This document shows positions 1 through 8,201 of a stretch of DNA of 64,000 bases, piece by piece. A model generated the notes under the pieces. It did not search any database, was not told where the DNA came from, and saw nothing but the letters and a program-made list of their open reading frames with translations. The translations under genes and the position numbers were made by a program. The DNA comes from Myxococcales bacterium (lineage in GTDB: Bacteria; Myxococcota_A; Bradymonadia; UBA7976; UBA1532): contig JACKDL010000008.1 in assembly GCA_020633555.1 (NCBI GenBank), positions 62,001 through 126,000 of the forward strand, read 5' to 3'. Position 1 is the first letter of the stretch. The number at the start of each line of letters is the position of its first letter.

Positions 1-746
1 TCGCCCACCCCGTCCTGATCGGCGTCGGCCTGATCGGCGTTGGGCACGTTGGGGCAGTTGTCGTTGGGATCGGGCACCCCGTCGCCGTCGCTGTCGGGCA
101 CGGCGCAGGCGTCACCCACCCCGTCGCCGTCGCCGTCCGCCTGATCGGGGTTGGGGATCGCCGGGCAGTTGTCGGCGCCGTCCAGCACGCCGTCGCCGTC
201 GGTGTCCATGGGCGCCGCGGTGCAGGCGTCGCCCACCCCGTCGCCGTTGCCGTCGGCCTGCTCGGGGTTGGCCGCTGCCGGGCAGTTGTCGCAGGCGTCG
301 GGCACCCCGTCGCCGTCGCTGTCCGAGGTGTCGGCGCCGTCGGCGCACCGATCGCAGTCGTCGCCCACCCCGTCCCCGTCGCCGTCGCGCTGCGCGGCGT
401 TGGGCACCTGGGGGCAGTTGTCGCTGCCGTCGGGCACGCCGTCGCCGTCGCCGTCCGGCGGGGGCTCGGCGTCGGGCCCCAGATCGGGGGCCGCCAGATC
501 CTCGGCGGGGGCCATGTCGGCGGGCGCGCCGCCGGCTCCGCCTGCGCCCTGATCAGCACCGCCCGCGCCGCCCGCGCCGCCCGCGCCCAGGTCCAGGGGC
601 GGTGCCCCGCCCGATCCGCCGGCCCCGCCGGCCCCGCCGCCGGCGCCACCCGCGCCGCCGCCCGCCCCACCGGGCTCACCGCCACCGTCGTCACACCCGA
701 AGCCCGCCAGGGCCGCGCAGACGACCCCGATCACCGCCCACCGCAT
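1..746 (-). CDS. Lipoprotein with thrombospondin type 3 repeats (partial, C-terminus beyond window)
   Basis: Reading the minus strand from the ATG at 746 gives an open frame to the window edge (248 codons). It starts with an 18-residue lipoprotein signal whose Cys18 lies in GFGCDD, then a Gly-Ala linker (GGAGG units, residues about 25-75), an acidic Pro-rich stretch, and from about residue 95 at least four calcium-binding thrombospondin-3 repeats of the form DGDGDGVPDGSDNCP. Such repeats bind calcium and make stiff rods in outer-membrane or surface proteins. The ATG shares its A with the TGA of the upstream collagen-like gene (TGATG), so translation is probably coupled. The carboxyl domain that would define the function is missing. 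The class is certain; the role is not known. Confidence 0.85.
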   Translation of the reverse strand, partial: MRWAVIGVVCAALAGFGCDDGGGEPGGAGGGAGGAGGGAGGAGGSGGAPPLDLGAGGAGGAGGADQGAGGAGGAPADMAPAEDLAAPDLGPDAEPPPDGDGDGVPDGSDNCPQVPNAAQRDGDGDGVGDDCDRCADGADTSDSDGDGVPDACDNCPAAANPEQADGNGDGVGDACTAAPMDTDGDGVLDGADNCPAIPNPDQADGDGDGVGDACAVPDSDGDGVPDPNDNCPNVPNADQADADQDGVG

Positions 747-2992
747 CAGAAGCGCCTCACGTACAGACTGGGCACGCTGCAGCCGTTGCTGCCCACCCAG
801 TACAGCGTGCCGTCCACCCAGTGGTAGTACTGGTGGTACCACTGGTTCCCGGCGTTGCAGCCGTTGTCGGTGCCCGACTGGGTGCCCCACAGCCAGATGG
901 CGCCGCCCATGTTGAAGTAGTTGCCGCCCTCCCAGGGGAAGCGGTCGCCGATCAGGTAGTCGTGCTTGCCGATCACCCGGGTGCCGCCGTTCCAGCCCGT
1001 GAAGGTCACCGGCAGGATGCTGCTGGTGTTGTAGGTGACGCCGAACTCGAACTCGGTGTGCGGGTACTGCGCCGCGACCCCCCAGTAGTCGTTCAGGTTG
1101 CCGATGTGCACCCAGGGGTTGGCCCCCAGGCCCGCGTGGGTGTGCAGCCCATCGGCGTTGCCGCCGCCCACCAGGGTGGCGAGTTGGGCCGCGCTGAGCT
1201 GCTGGCCCGCCGCCGCACCCAGGCGCAGCTCGCCGTTGCGCAGTGCCGAGGTGCCCACCTGCACCTGGCCCGCGGCGATGATGTTCGACCCGCTCACGAT
1301 GTCGCCATCGGCGCGGATCTGGCCCTCGATGTTCATCGAGCCGTTGGGCGTGGCCGCCATGCGCGCCGCCACGTCCGCGTGGTTGTGCTCCAGCACGATC
1401 TTGTCGAAGGTCCAGTGCCCGCTGTTGGGGCACACGCCGCCGCTGCGCTCGCAGGTGAACACCGTGCCGTCGGCGTAGATGGTGGCGCTGCCGAAGTGCA
1501 GGTTGCCGCCCACGCGCATGTGGCTCGCGGTGCGGATCTCACCGTCGGCGCGCACCTCGCCCGCCACGCCGATGGACTCGGCCGGCAGCGCGCCCATGCG
1601 CCCGGCCACCGCGCCCGCGTCATCTTCCACCACGATCTTGCCGAAGCGCCACTGGCCGCCGCGGGCGCAGGTGCCCAAGGCGCCGCCGTTGGCCTCGCAG
1701 GTGTCGGTGGTGCCCACGTCGTAGATCCGCGCGCCGCCCAGCAGCACGTTGCCGTTGACCGTGAGCGTCCCGTTCACCACCGGGTCGTTGTACAGGTAGG
1801 TCCGCGAGTCCGCCCGGGTGGGGTAGTTCAGGTACATGTTGTGGTCGGGCGCGCCCACGGTGTTGGTGAGCACCCGCATCTCGGCGTACAGGTCCCACTG
1901 GGCCTGGTTGAGCTTGCCGTCGGCGCCGATCACCGGGCGACCGCCAATGGTCAGGCCGCTGCCCGCCAGCCCCTGCGCCGTCAGATCACCGGTGATGTTC
2001 ACCGAGACCGTGCCGCCGGGCCGGAAGAACAGCACGTTGCCATGGGTCTTGTTGGCGGCCTCGGACGGCCCGGGCTCGTAGAAGCGCAGGTTGCCGTTCT
2101 GGTTGTCCACCGCCCAGTCCTGCTTCGTGCCGGCCCCCGCCAGCTCCAGGTGCCCGCCCTCGGCGGCGCCGTCCTGGGCGCTCAGGCGCAGCAGGCGGTT
2201 GGTGTCGGGGCTGCCCGCCGGGCCACCGGTGACCTCGGCCACGAGCTGCCCGCCCGCGGTCACGGCCAGGCCGTTGCCCACGGTCACCCGCCCGGTGGTC
2301 CCGGTGTCGGAGTCGGCCCGCATGAACTGGTTGGCGCTCAGGCCATCCACCCGGTCGGCGTCGATGTTCGAGCCCGCACCGTCCACCTGCAGCAGCTTGT
2401 CGCGCACCTGCGCCGGGGTGTCGGGGCTGCCGTCGCCGCCCGCGGGCCCCGCCGGGCCCTGGGGGCCCTGGGGCCCGGCCGCGCCGGCAGGCCCCACCGC
2501 GCCGCGGGGACCCTGCGGACCCTGCAAGCCGGTGGGATCACCCACCCAACGGCCCTGGTCGTCGATGACCAGGTTGCCCTGGATGCGCACGCTGCCGGCG
2601 TCCACCTTGCCGCCCGCCACGTCGCGGGCGATGAAGGCGAAGGGCACCGCGGCCAGCGGCACCCGGGGCACCAGCTCCCCGCGGCGATCCACCTCGATGG
2701 TCACGAACCGCGCCTGAGCCACCACCGACGGATCCAGGGCCCGCACGCTGCCCAGCAGCACACTGTAGTAGCCGTCGTACAGATCCACGTCGCCGTGGTC
2801 CTCGGTCCACAGCGCGACGCCCCCGGCGGCCGCGGCGTAGAACCGGAAGGTCAGATCCACCGGCCCCGCCAGCGGGATCCCCGCGGCGTCATTCAGCAGC
2901 CCCTCTTGGTGGATCACCGCCGGGATCTGCGCCGCGGCCGGCGCCACCGCCAACCCGAGGCACACCGCCGCGGCCTTCAGAACGCGCATCAT
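746..2992 (-). CDS. Collagen-like repeat secreted surface protein
   Basis: 748 residues. A signal peptide (residues 1-22, cleavage after APAAA) precedes an exported N-terminal beta-rich domain (about 23-130) that begins IPAVIHQEGLL. Eleven collagen-type Gly-X-Y triplets follow (about 155-188), then SPDTPAQVRDKLLQVDGAG, and a long, mostly beta, Asn/Gly-rich region ending in an aromatic Tyr/Trp segment. The start at 2992 is chosen over an upstream ATG because GGGGGAG sits just 5' of it. The protein at 17292-20999 shares the whole N-terminal half but has a different C-terminus, so these are paralogues with variable tips, as in trimeric fibre or adhesin-like proteins. The fibre role is inferred. 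The downstream lipoprotein is translationally coupled. Confidence 0.85.
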   Translation of the reverse strand: MMRVLKAAAVCLGLAVAPAAAQIPAVIHQEGLLNDAAGIPLAGPVDLTFRFYAAAAGGVALWTEDHGDVDLYDGYYSVLLGSVRALDPSVVAQARFVTIEVDRRGELVPRVPLAAVPFAFIARDVAGGKVDAGSVRIQGNLVIDDQGRWVGDPTGLQGPQGPRGAVGPAGAAGPQGPQGPAGPAGGDGSPDTPAQVRDKLLQVDGAGSNIDADRVDGLSANQFMRADSDTGTTGRVTVGNGLAVTAGGQLVAEVTGGPAGSPDTNRLLRLSAQDGAAEGGHLELAGAGTKQDWAVDNQNGNLRFYEPGPSEAANKTHGNVLFFRPGGTVSVNITGDLTAQGLAGSGLTIGGRPVIGADGKLNQAQWDLYAEMRVLTNTVGAPDHNMYLNYPTRADSRTYLYNDPVVNGTLTVNGNVLLGGARIYDVGTTDTCEANGGALGTCARGGQWRFGKIVVEDDAGAVAGRMGALPAESIGVAGEVRADGEIRTASHMRVGGNLHFGSATIYADGTVFTCERSGGVCPNSGHWTFDKIVLEHNHADVAARMAATPNGSMNIEGQIRADGDIVSGSNIIAAGQVQVGTSALRNGELRLGAAAGQQLSAAQLATLVGGGNADGLHTHAGLGANPWVHIGNLNDYWGVAAQYPHTEFEFGVTYNTSSILPVTFTGWNGGTRVIGKHDYLIGDRFPWEGGNYFNMGGAIWLWGTQSGTDNGCNAGNQWYHQYYHWVDGTLYWVGSNGCSVPSLYVRRF

Positions 2993-2993
2993 G

Positions 2994-3009
2994 GACACTC
3001 CCCCGTGTC
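2994..3009 (-). promoter_or_regulatory. Small hairpin presenting the Shine-Dalgarno of the collagen-like gene
   Basis: On the minus strand GACAC-GGGGGA-GTGTC forms a perfect 5-bp stem whose six-base loop is the Shine-Dalgarno sequence; the stem ends one base before the ATG at 2992. This could tune translation initiation. The structure is seen; the function is inferred. Confidence 0.35.
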
Positions 3010-3020
3010 GAACAGGGAGC

Positions 3021-3048
3021 ATCCTACTGAGGGCGCGGCTCGCCGCAA
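3021..3048 (-). promoter_or_regulatory. Candidate promoter of the collagen-like gene
   Basis: Minus-strand TTGCGG, 16-bp spacer, TAGGAT, about 30 bp upstream of the ATG at 2992. It resembles the -35/-10 pairs found before other genes here. Prediction by eye. Confidence 0.35.
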
Positions 3049-3060
3049 AGCAGCGCCGGA

Positions 3061-3690
3061 TCAGCCCTTGATGGGTGGGGGCGTGCGGCGCAGGCGCGCC
3101 ACCTCGTCGGGGACCTCGACGGTGATCTGGTCCAGATCGATGTCGCCCAGATCCATGGCCCCCCGGTAGCCCGAGAGTTCTTCGGCGGCGGCCCGCGCCG
3201 CGCGGCGCCGCCGCTCCGGGGCCTCGTCATGGGTGGCCACGAGCTGCTGGGTGGCCGCCCGCAGGCGGGCCACCAGATCCATGGTGATGCGATCGAGCAG
3301 CTTGTAGGTGAAGGGGCTCTTGGCCTGGAACAGCCGGTCGAACTCGGCGCGGCCCAGCTCCAGCAGCAGCGCCCCCTCCTCCCCGGCCCGGCAGGTGGCG
3401 CTGCGGGGCTTGTGGTCGATGAGGGCCAGGTGCCCCACCAGGGCGCCCGCCTTCAGGGTGGCCAGCCGCTCCACCCCCGTCAGCCCCAGCTCCTTGTGCA
3501 CCTCGATGGTGCCCTGGATGATCACGAAGCAGCTCGCGCCGCGCTCGCCCTCGGTGAACAGCCGCACGCCCGGGCCCAGCTTCACCCGGCGCATGTGCGC
3601 CTTCAGGACTTCGATCTCCCGCCGTGTCAGCCCATCGAACAGGGGGATCTGTTCGAGCACCGACGCCGGCCGCCTCACCCGCCGATCCAT
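3061..3690 (-). CDS. Cyclic nucleotide-binding domain protein
   Basis: 209 residues with one CAP_ED (cNMP-binding) beta-roll at about residues 12-130: it opens LEQIPLFDGLTRREIEVL and carries GHLALIDHKPRSATC, the phosphate-binding-cassette position. The C-terminal 70 residues are helical and charged, with no helix-turn-helix, so this is not a Crp-type transcription factor. Its first 16 bases overlap the end of the upstream paralogue at 3675-4199, so the two are probably one operon. Family knowledge says such stand-alone domains regulate partner proteins on binding cAMP or cGMP; the partner is unknown. In the cassette His replaces the usual Glu of GE(L/I)AL, so ligand binding may be altered. 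Confidence 0.85.
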   Translation of the reverse strand: MDRRVRRPASVLEQIPLFDGLTRREIEVLKAHMRRVKLGPGVRLFTEGERGASCFVIIQGTIEVHKELGLTGVERLATLKAGALVGHLALIDHKPRSATCRAGEEGALLLELGRAEFDRLFQAKSPFTYKLLDRITMDLVARLRAATQQLVATHDEAPERRRRAARAAAEELSGYRGAMDLGDIDLDQITVEVPDEVARLRRTPPPIKG

Positions 3691-4199
3691 CCGAACACCT
3701 TCTTGAAGAAGCCGCCGCCGTCCTTGGCCGCGTCGGCGGGCGGGGTGTGCGGCGCGGGCGCCAGCAGCTCCCCGATCTGGGCGTTGGTCTCGCGGATGCG
3801 ACCCGACAGCGTCATGGCCATGGTCCGCATGATCTTGTAGGCCGGCGTGCGCAGGTTGCGCCGCTGGTAGTCGAACTCCTGCTTGTCGATGCGGAAGAGC
3901 TGCGTGGGGGTGGAGGCGCGGATGGTGGCGCTGCGGGGGGCACCGTCGAGCAACGACAGCTCGCCGATGACCTGGCCCGGCCCCAGCGTGGCGATGGGCC
4001 GCCCCCCGCGGCTGGTGACCTCCACCTCGCCCTCCTGGATGACGTAGGCCGCGTCGCCGGGCTCACCGGCCTTGAACAGCAGCTCGCCCTGGGTGAGCGC
4101 AAGGGGCTGCACCGCCCGCAGGAACTCCCCCAGCTCCTCCGCGGTGAGCGAGGCGAACAGCGGGATCTTGCTGAAGAAGTCTTGGAGCGGGTTGCTCAT
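3675..4199 (-). CDS. Cyclic nucleotide-binding domain protein
   Basis: 174 residues. A CAP_ED domain fills residues about 8-125: FFSKIPLFASLTAEEL at the start and the complete phosphate-binding cassette GELSLLDGAPRSATIRA, with the conserved Glu and Arg. A helix and a Gly/Phe-rich tail (GGGFFKKVFGWIGG) follow; the amphipathic tail could touch the membrane (inference). No DNA-binding domain is present. It is the first gene of a two-gene unit and overlaps the next cNMP-binding gene by 16 bp. The intact cassette here and the altered one in the neighbour suggest divergence after duplication. Confidence 0.87.
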   Translation of the reverse strand: MSNPLQDFFSKIPLFASLTAEELGEFLRAVQPLALTQGELLFKAGEPGDAAYVIQEGEVEVTSRGGRPIATLGPGQVIGELSLLDGAPRSATIRASTPTQLFRIDKQEFDYQRRNLRTPAYKIMRTMAMTLSGRIRETNAQIGELLAPAPHTPPADAAKDGGGFFKKVFGWIGG

Positions 4200-4251
4200 G
4201 GGATCAGCTTGCCCCCTCCCCCGGGTGCTGTCGAGGTCGGCGCGGCCCGGG

Positions 4252-5547
4252 TCAAAGGGCCTCGAGGGTCAGCCGGTACTCCGCCGAGGCGTTCTGGTAG
4301 CCGGCCACCTGCACCAGCGCGGGGCCCGCGAACTCGAACTGCTCCTGGTTGGCGATGTTGGCGCTGCCCACCGGCTGCCCGTTCTGCTGCAGGGGCCCCT
4401 CGGTGGTCACGTCCCACACGAACACATCCAGATCGCCGCGGGAGTGGGTGAAGTTCAGGGTCAGCCGCCAGGGCCCGTCGATGTCCACCTGGAAGAAGTC
4501 CGGCGCGGGGGTGCAGATGCCGCCGTTGAACTCACCCGCGGCAATGGGCGTGGCCTGCTCGGGGGTGTCGTTGGGCTCCCCGGGCTCCTCCTGCGCGGGC
4601 CCGCAGTTGGCCGTGAACGGCGGGATGAAGGGCTCGGTCCAGTCGGCCTCGGGATCGCTCACCACCGGCATGATGGGCTGGTTCACGGCGATGATCCGCA
4701 TGTCGCTGCGACGCACGATCATGGTGGTGGGGTAGCCGCTGATGATGTTGCGGGCGGCGCTGGTGACGAAGTTGCTGCCCGGTGTGCTGCTCTGATCGCC
4801 CACCCGCACGATGGTGGAGCCGGCGCCGATGAGGCGGTCCCAGTGCTGCCGGGCGCCGTCGCTGTCTACCGGCGCCGAGTCGGCGTCCTCCAGCTCCACC
4901 AGGATGACCTTGCCCCCGGCGGCCTCGATGGCCGCGTTCTCCTGGGACAGCCGCTGGGCCATGGCCGAGCAGGCCCCGCACCAGCCGGTGCCGAACATGA
5001 ACACGAAGGTGCGCACGCTCTCGTCGCAGTGCAGGGCCCGCATGTCGAAGGGCACCGCCTCGCCGTTGGCGCCGTAGGCGGGCTCGAAGCCGAAGGGGGC
5101 CACCACCTCGCCCAGGGCGAAGTGGGCGTCGAACTCCTCGGGGTAGTCGCAGCCGCCCCCGAAGCTCAGCTCGCCGTGCACCTCACCCAGCGTGGCGCGG
5201 AAGGTGACCGCCCCGGTGCCGTGCACCGTGGCCAGGCCCTTGCTGCCTGGCTCGTTGGAGATCTCGGCCACCTCGGGCGCCGTGCTGGTCCAGGTGGCCA
5301 GGGCGGTGATGTCCCGTGGCTCGCCGCCCTCGTACTCGCCATAGGCGGTGAACTGGCGCGGGACGCCCGGGGTCAGGCGGGCCGACGCCGGCGCGAGCAC
5401 GATGCCCGTCAGGCCTTCGGCGGCAGCCATCGCCTCGGCCGACGGGCCCATGTCTTCGGGCTCGCCGCCCCCCCCGCCGCCGCCGCCGCCGGTGCAGCCC
5501 AGCGCCAGCCCGATCACACTCCACACCGCCCAGGCACGCAGCCCCAT
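4252..5547 (-). CDS. Lipoprotein with Ig-like (BIG2), thioredoxin-like and PPC-like domains
   Basis: 431 residues. The lipoprotein signal LALGC puts the lipid on Cys18 and is followed at once by nine glycines. Residues about 46-130 look like a bacterial Ig-like group 2 domain (ARLTPGVPRQFTAYGEY). Residues about 140-320 are thioredoxin-like with the redox pair in GWCGAC (Cys190, Cys193) and a later cis-Pro region SGYPTTMIV. Residues about 335-431 resemble the pre-peptidase C-terminal beta domain, ending in a Leu. It is probably an outer-membrane or periplasm-facing thiol-disulfide protein. The many Cys-rich secreted proteins encoded nearby are plausible clients (inference). GGAGGGG at 5553 serves as Shine-Dalgarno. 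Confidence 0.85.
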   Translation of the reverse strand: MGLRAWAVWSVIGLALGCTGGGGGGGGGEPEDMGPSAEAMAAAEGLTGIVLAPASARLTPGVPRQFTAYGEYEGGEPRDITALATWTSTAPEVAEISNEPGSKGLATVHGTGAVTFRATLGEVHGELSFGGGCDYPEEFDAHFALGEVVAPFGFEPAYGANGEAVPFDMRALHCDESVRTFVFMFGTGWCGACSAMAQRLSQENAAIEAAGGKVILVELEDADSAPVDSDGARQHWDRLIGAGSTIVRVGDQSSTPGSNFVTSAARNIISGYPTTMIVRRSDMRIIAVNQPIMPVVSDPEADWTEPFIPPFTANCGPAQEEPGEPNDTPEQATPIAAGEFNGGICTPAPDFFQVDIDGPWRLTLNFTHSRGDLDVFVWDVTTEGPLQQNGQPVGSANIANQEQFEFAGPALVQVAGYQNASAEYRLTLEAL

Positions 5548-5574
5548 GGTCCCCTCCGCGAGTCTTGTGCGCCC

Positions 5575-5603
5575 AAGGTCCCCGCATCGGCGCGGCCGGT
5601 CAA
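5575..5603 (-). promoter_or_regulatory. Candidate promoter of the thioredoxin-like lipoprotein
   Basis: Minus-strand TTGACC, 17-bp spacer, GACCTT, ending 27 bp before the ATG. The same TTGACC box recurs at 24212, 28092 and 41401 in this window. Confidence 0.4.
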
Positions 5604-5639
5604 GGCGGCGTGCCCGGCGGTGCGCCCGGAGGCGCCGGA

Positions 5640-6023
5640 TCAGTGGATCAGCTCGTCCACCGCCAGCCGAAAGGGCGCGATGGCGGCCTCGAAGCGGTCC
5701 CCCGCCTCGGTCTCCATCTCGTAGCTGCCGTGCATGGTGCCCACGGGCGTCGGCAGCGGGCAGGCGCTGCTGTAGCGGAAACCCTGCCCGGGGCTCAGCC
5801 GGGGCTGCTCGCCCACCACCCCCGGGCCGCGCACGTGCTCTACGCGCCCGTCGCCGTCGGTGATCACCCAGTGGCGGCTCCTGAGCTGCACGGTCTCGGC
5901 GCCCAGGTTCTCGATGCGCACCTCGTAGGCGAAGAACCAGCGCGGCTCGGCGGGATCGGAGCGCTCGGGCACAAACTGGCTGCGCACGCGCACCCGCACG
6001 CCGCGGGTCACGGTGTTCGACAT
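5640..6023 (-). CDS. apaG: ApaG (DUF525) domain protein
   Basis: 127 residues, the usual size of ApaG. It is a single FnIII-like beta sandwich with the family hallmarks: VRSQFVPERSDP near the start, FFAYEVRIENLG, LRSRHWVITDGDG, VVGEQPRLSPGQGFRYSS and GTMHGSYEM near the end. ApaG is linked genetically to cobalt/magnesium resistance in enterobacteria and the fold binds small ligands; its exact reaction is unsettled. It lies 4 bp after the crotonase gene, so the two are likely cotranscribed. ATG start at 6023. Confidence 0.93.
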   Translation of the reverse strand: MSNTVTRGVRVRVRSQFVPERSDPAEPRWFFAYEVRIENLGAETVQLRSRHWVITDGDGRVEHVRGPGVVGEQPRLSPGQGFRYSSACPLPTPVGTMHGSYEMETEAGDRFEAAIAPFRLAVDELIH

Positions 6024-6027
6024 CGGC

Positions 6028-6810
6028 TCACCCCTCGAAGGCCCCGTGGCGGCCCGCGCCGGCGGCGAACCGCCGCGCGCCGGCCACAGTCTCGGCGGCC
6101 AGCGCCCGCTGGCCGTTCTGGAACTCGCGGGCCATGGCCTCGGCCAGGTCCCCGTCGAAGGCCGCCCGCGCGCTCTCCAGGTCGCCGCGCAGGCACACCT
6201 GGGGGAACGCAGCGATCAGGCGGCCCAGGGCCTGCGCGGACGCAAGCGCCTGCCCCGGTGGCGCCACCCGATCGGCCAGGCCCATGGCCAGGGCCTCGGC
6301 GGCCCCCACCGGGCGCCCGGTGAGGATCAGGTCCAGCGCCCGCCCCAGCCCGATCAGCCGCGGCAGCCGCGCGGTGCCCCCGTCGATGAGCGGCACGCCC
6401 CAGCGCCGGCAGAACACGCCCAGCACGGCGTCCTCGGCCACCACGCGCAGATCGCACCACAGGGCCAGCTCGAGCCCTCCGGCCACGGCGTGGCCTTCGA
6501 CGGCCGCGATGACCGGCTTGGGGCAGACGTAGCGGCTGATGCCCATGGGCCCCGGCCCGTCCGGCGCCAGCCGGTTGGGCTGGCCCGCCGCCACGGCCTT
6601 CAGGTCAGCGCCGGCGCAGAAGGTGCCCCCACCGCCCGTGAGCACCGCCACGTGGGCGTCGTCGGCGGCGGCGAAGGCCTCGAAGGCGGCGAGCAGCGCC
6701 TCGGCCGTGGGGCGATCCACGGCGTTGCGCACAGTGGGGCGGTCGAGGGTGACGGTCCAGACGGGCCCGTCCCGGGCCACGCGCACCGGCGGCTGGGCCG
6801 GTGGGCTCAC
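6028..6810 (-). CDS. Enoyl-CoA hydratase/isomerase (crotonase) family protein
   Basis: 260 residues of a single crotonase fold. The oxyanion-hole segment is CAGADLKAV (about 65-73); the first catalytic acid is Glu114 in GGLELALWCD, while the second position reads LIDGG, with Asp143 where hydratases usually have Glu. This RRWGVPLIDGG version is common in uncharacterised crotonase-family members, so hydration, isomerisation or thioester hydrolysis are all possible. The GTG start at 6810 is preferred over a longer frame because it overlaps the stop of the upstream gene in a GTGA junction, and the longer N-terminus would be an antisense-like shadow of that gene. apaG follows after 4 bp. Confidence 0.9.
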   Translation of the reverse strand: MSPPAQPPVRVARDGPVWTVTLDRPTVRNAVDRPTAEALLAAFEAFAAADDAHVAVLTGGGGTFCAGADLKAVAAGQPNRLAPDGPGPMGISRYVCPKPVIAAVEGHAVAGGLELALWCDLRVVAEDAVLGVFCRRWGVPLIDGGTARLPRLIGLGRALDLILTGRPVGAAEALAMGLADRVAPPGQALASAQALGRLIAAFPQVCLRGDLESARAAFDGDLAEAMAREFQNGQRALAAETVAGARRFAAGAGRHGAFEG

Positions 6811-8105
6811 AGCTTCAGGGGCAGGTTGATCCGCATGGGATCGCCCGCGAAGGCCTTGAACTTCAGGCCCCGCATGGCGCCCTCCAGGCACTTGCCCGCC
6901 TCGGATCCCCGCAGGCGCGCGGTGGCCACCTTGGCGAAGGGCACCGTGCCGTCGCGCTGGATGCGCATGGCGATGACCACGGTGCCCTTGGCCTTCTCGT
7001 CCTGCTTGGCGCAAGCGTCGAACTTGCCCGTGTTCGACCGGATGACCTCTTGGATGTCGTCGCGGCTGAGCTGCTTGGGCTTGCCCTTGTCGGCGGCGGC
7101 CTCGGCGGCGGCGGCCTTCTTGGCCTCGGCCGCCTTCTTGGCCTCCAGGTAGCGCTTCATGCGCTCCTCGCGGGCCTTCTTCCGCGCGGCGATCTCTTCG
7201 GGGGTGAGCTGCCGCGGCGTCGGGGCGGCGGCGTCCGGTGGGCCCTCGTCGGGCCGCACGTCGATGAACTCAAAGACCATCGCGTCGGACTCGTCCTCGG
7301 CCACCCCCGCGTCCAGCGGGACCTCGGCGTCGGGCGCGGCCTCGGTGGCGGGCGCCGCTTCGGTGGCCGGGGCGGCCTCGGTGACGGGCGCGGCCGCGGT
7401 GGCCGGCGCCAGGGTCCCGGCGGTGGCCGCCTGGGTGGACGGCGTCGTCCCCGGCTTCACCTCGCCCCCGTCTCCGCCCAGGAACAGCACGGCCAGCCCG
7501 GCCACGGCCAGCAGCCCGCCGATGATGGCGACCAGCTTCCCCTTGCCTGCCGCCGGCGGGGCCGCCGCGGGGGCAGGCGCCGCGAAGGACGGCGACGAGA
7601 ACTCCTGGGCGAACTCGGGCGGCGCGGCGAGCTCGGGCGGCTTGAAGGGCCCGGGGGGCGGCGTGAAGACCGGCGCCGGTGGCGCCTCCAGGGGCGAGAC
7701 GGCCGGGGGCGGCGCAGGCTTGGGCGCGGCCGGCTGAGGCCCGCGCGCCTGCGGGGCCGGGGCCGCCGGATCCGACGCCATGTTGGGGGCCTTGGCCGCC
7801 AGCTCGTCGAGGTAGCCGGCCCACTGGCCGCCCTGCCCCGCGCCGATCATCACCGTGGCGGCGTCGTCGTCCTCGTCGTCCTCGTCACCCGGCTCGGCGA
7901 TGGGCCCGCCGTGATCGGCCAGGTCCATCACCACGGCGTTGGTGATCTCGAGGAACTCGTCCACCTGGGTCAGGGGCTTCCACTCGGCCATCCCCTCGCG
8001 CCAGATGAACGTGTCGACCGTCACCACCCCTTGGGTGAACAGCTCGCCCAGCTCCTGCATGGACATCGGGCCGAGCTGCTCATCCTGGACCAGGGCGTAC
8101 CACAC
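6807..8105 (-). CDS. GYF_2 domain / AgmX-PglI C-terminal domain inner-membrane protein
   Basis: About 432 residues. The N-terminus is a GYF_2 (DUF4339) domain: WYALVQDEQLGPMSM followed by FIWREGMAEWKPL. A Pro/Ala-rich linker leads to one membrane span (about 195-215, LVAIIGGLLAVAGLAVLFL), another Ala/Pro stretch, a charged Lys/Ala coiled coil (RKKAREERMKRYLEAKKAAE) and a C-terminal AgmX/PglI domain (SRDDIQEVIRSNTGKFDAC to the end), which is TonB-C-like. This architecture is typical of myxobacterial gliding-motility (Agm/Glt) proteins that link inner membrane and envelope. The GTG at 8105 has GGGAG at 10-bp spacing; a GTG at 8114 is the alternative. The crotonase start overlaps its stop. Confidence 0.87.
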   Translation of the reverse strand: MWYALVQDEQLGPMSMQELGELFTQGVVTVDTFIWREGMAEWKPLTQVDEFLEITNAVVMDLADHGGPIAEPGDEDDEDDDAATVMIGAGQGGQWAGYLDELAAKAPNMASDPAAPAPQARGPQPAAPKPAPPPAVSPLEAPPAPVFTPPPGPFKPPELAAPPEFAQEFSSPSFAAPAPAAAPPAAGKGKLVAIIGGLLAVAGLAVLFLGGDGGEVKPGTTPSTQAATAGTLAPATAAAPVTEAAPATEAAPATEAAPDAEVPLDAGVAEDESDAMVFEFIDVRPDEGPPDAAAPTPRQLTPEEIAARKKAREERMKRYLEAKKAAEAKKAAAAEAAADKGKPKQLSRDDIQEVIRSNTGKFDACAKQDEKAKGTVVIAMRIQRDGTVPFAKVATARLRGSEAGKCLEGAMRGLKFKAFAGDPMRINLPLKL

Positions 8106-8201
8106 GGGCCCCACGCTCCCACGTCACCGACGACCGGACGACCGTACCCCATGCCGCGCGCCGACGAAACTTCGGCCGGCAGGCGGTTGACGCCGGGCGC
8201 C

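Noticed and set aside
602..3169. 855-residue open frame on the plus strand opposite the collagen-like gene
   Set aside because: It is the antisense of a well-supported gene, His/Pro/Arg-rich, without start context; a by-product of high GC.
8106..8201. Small gene or riboswitch upstream of the AgmX-like gene
   Set aside because: Under 100 bases with no ribosome site for a frame and no recognisable aptamer; only a weak TACGGT box.
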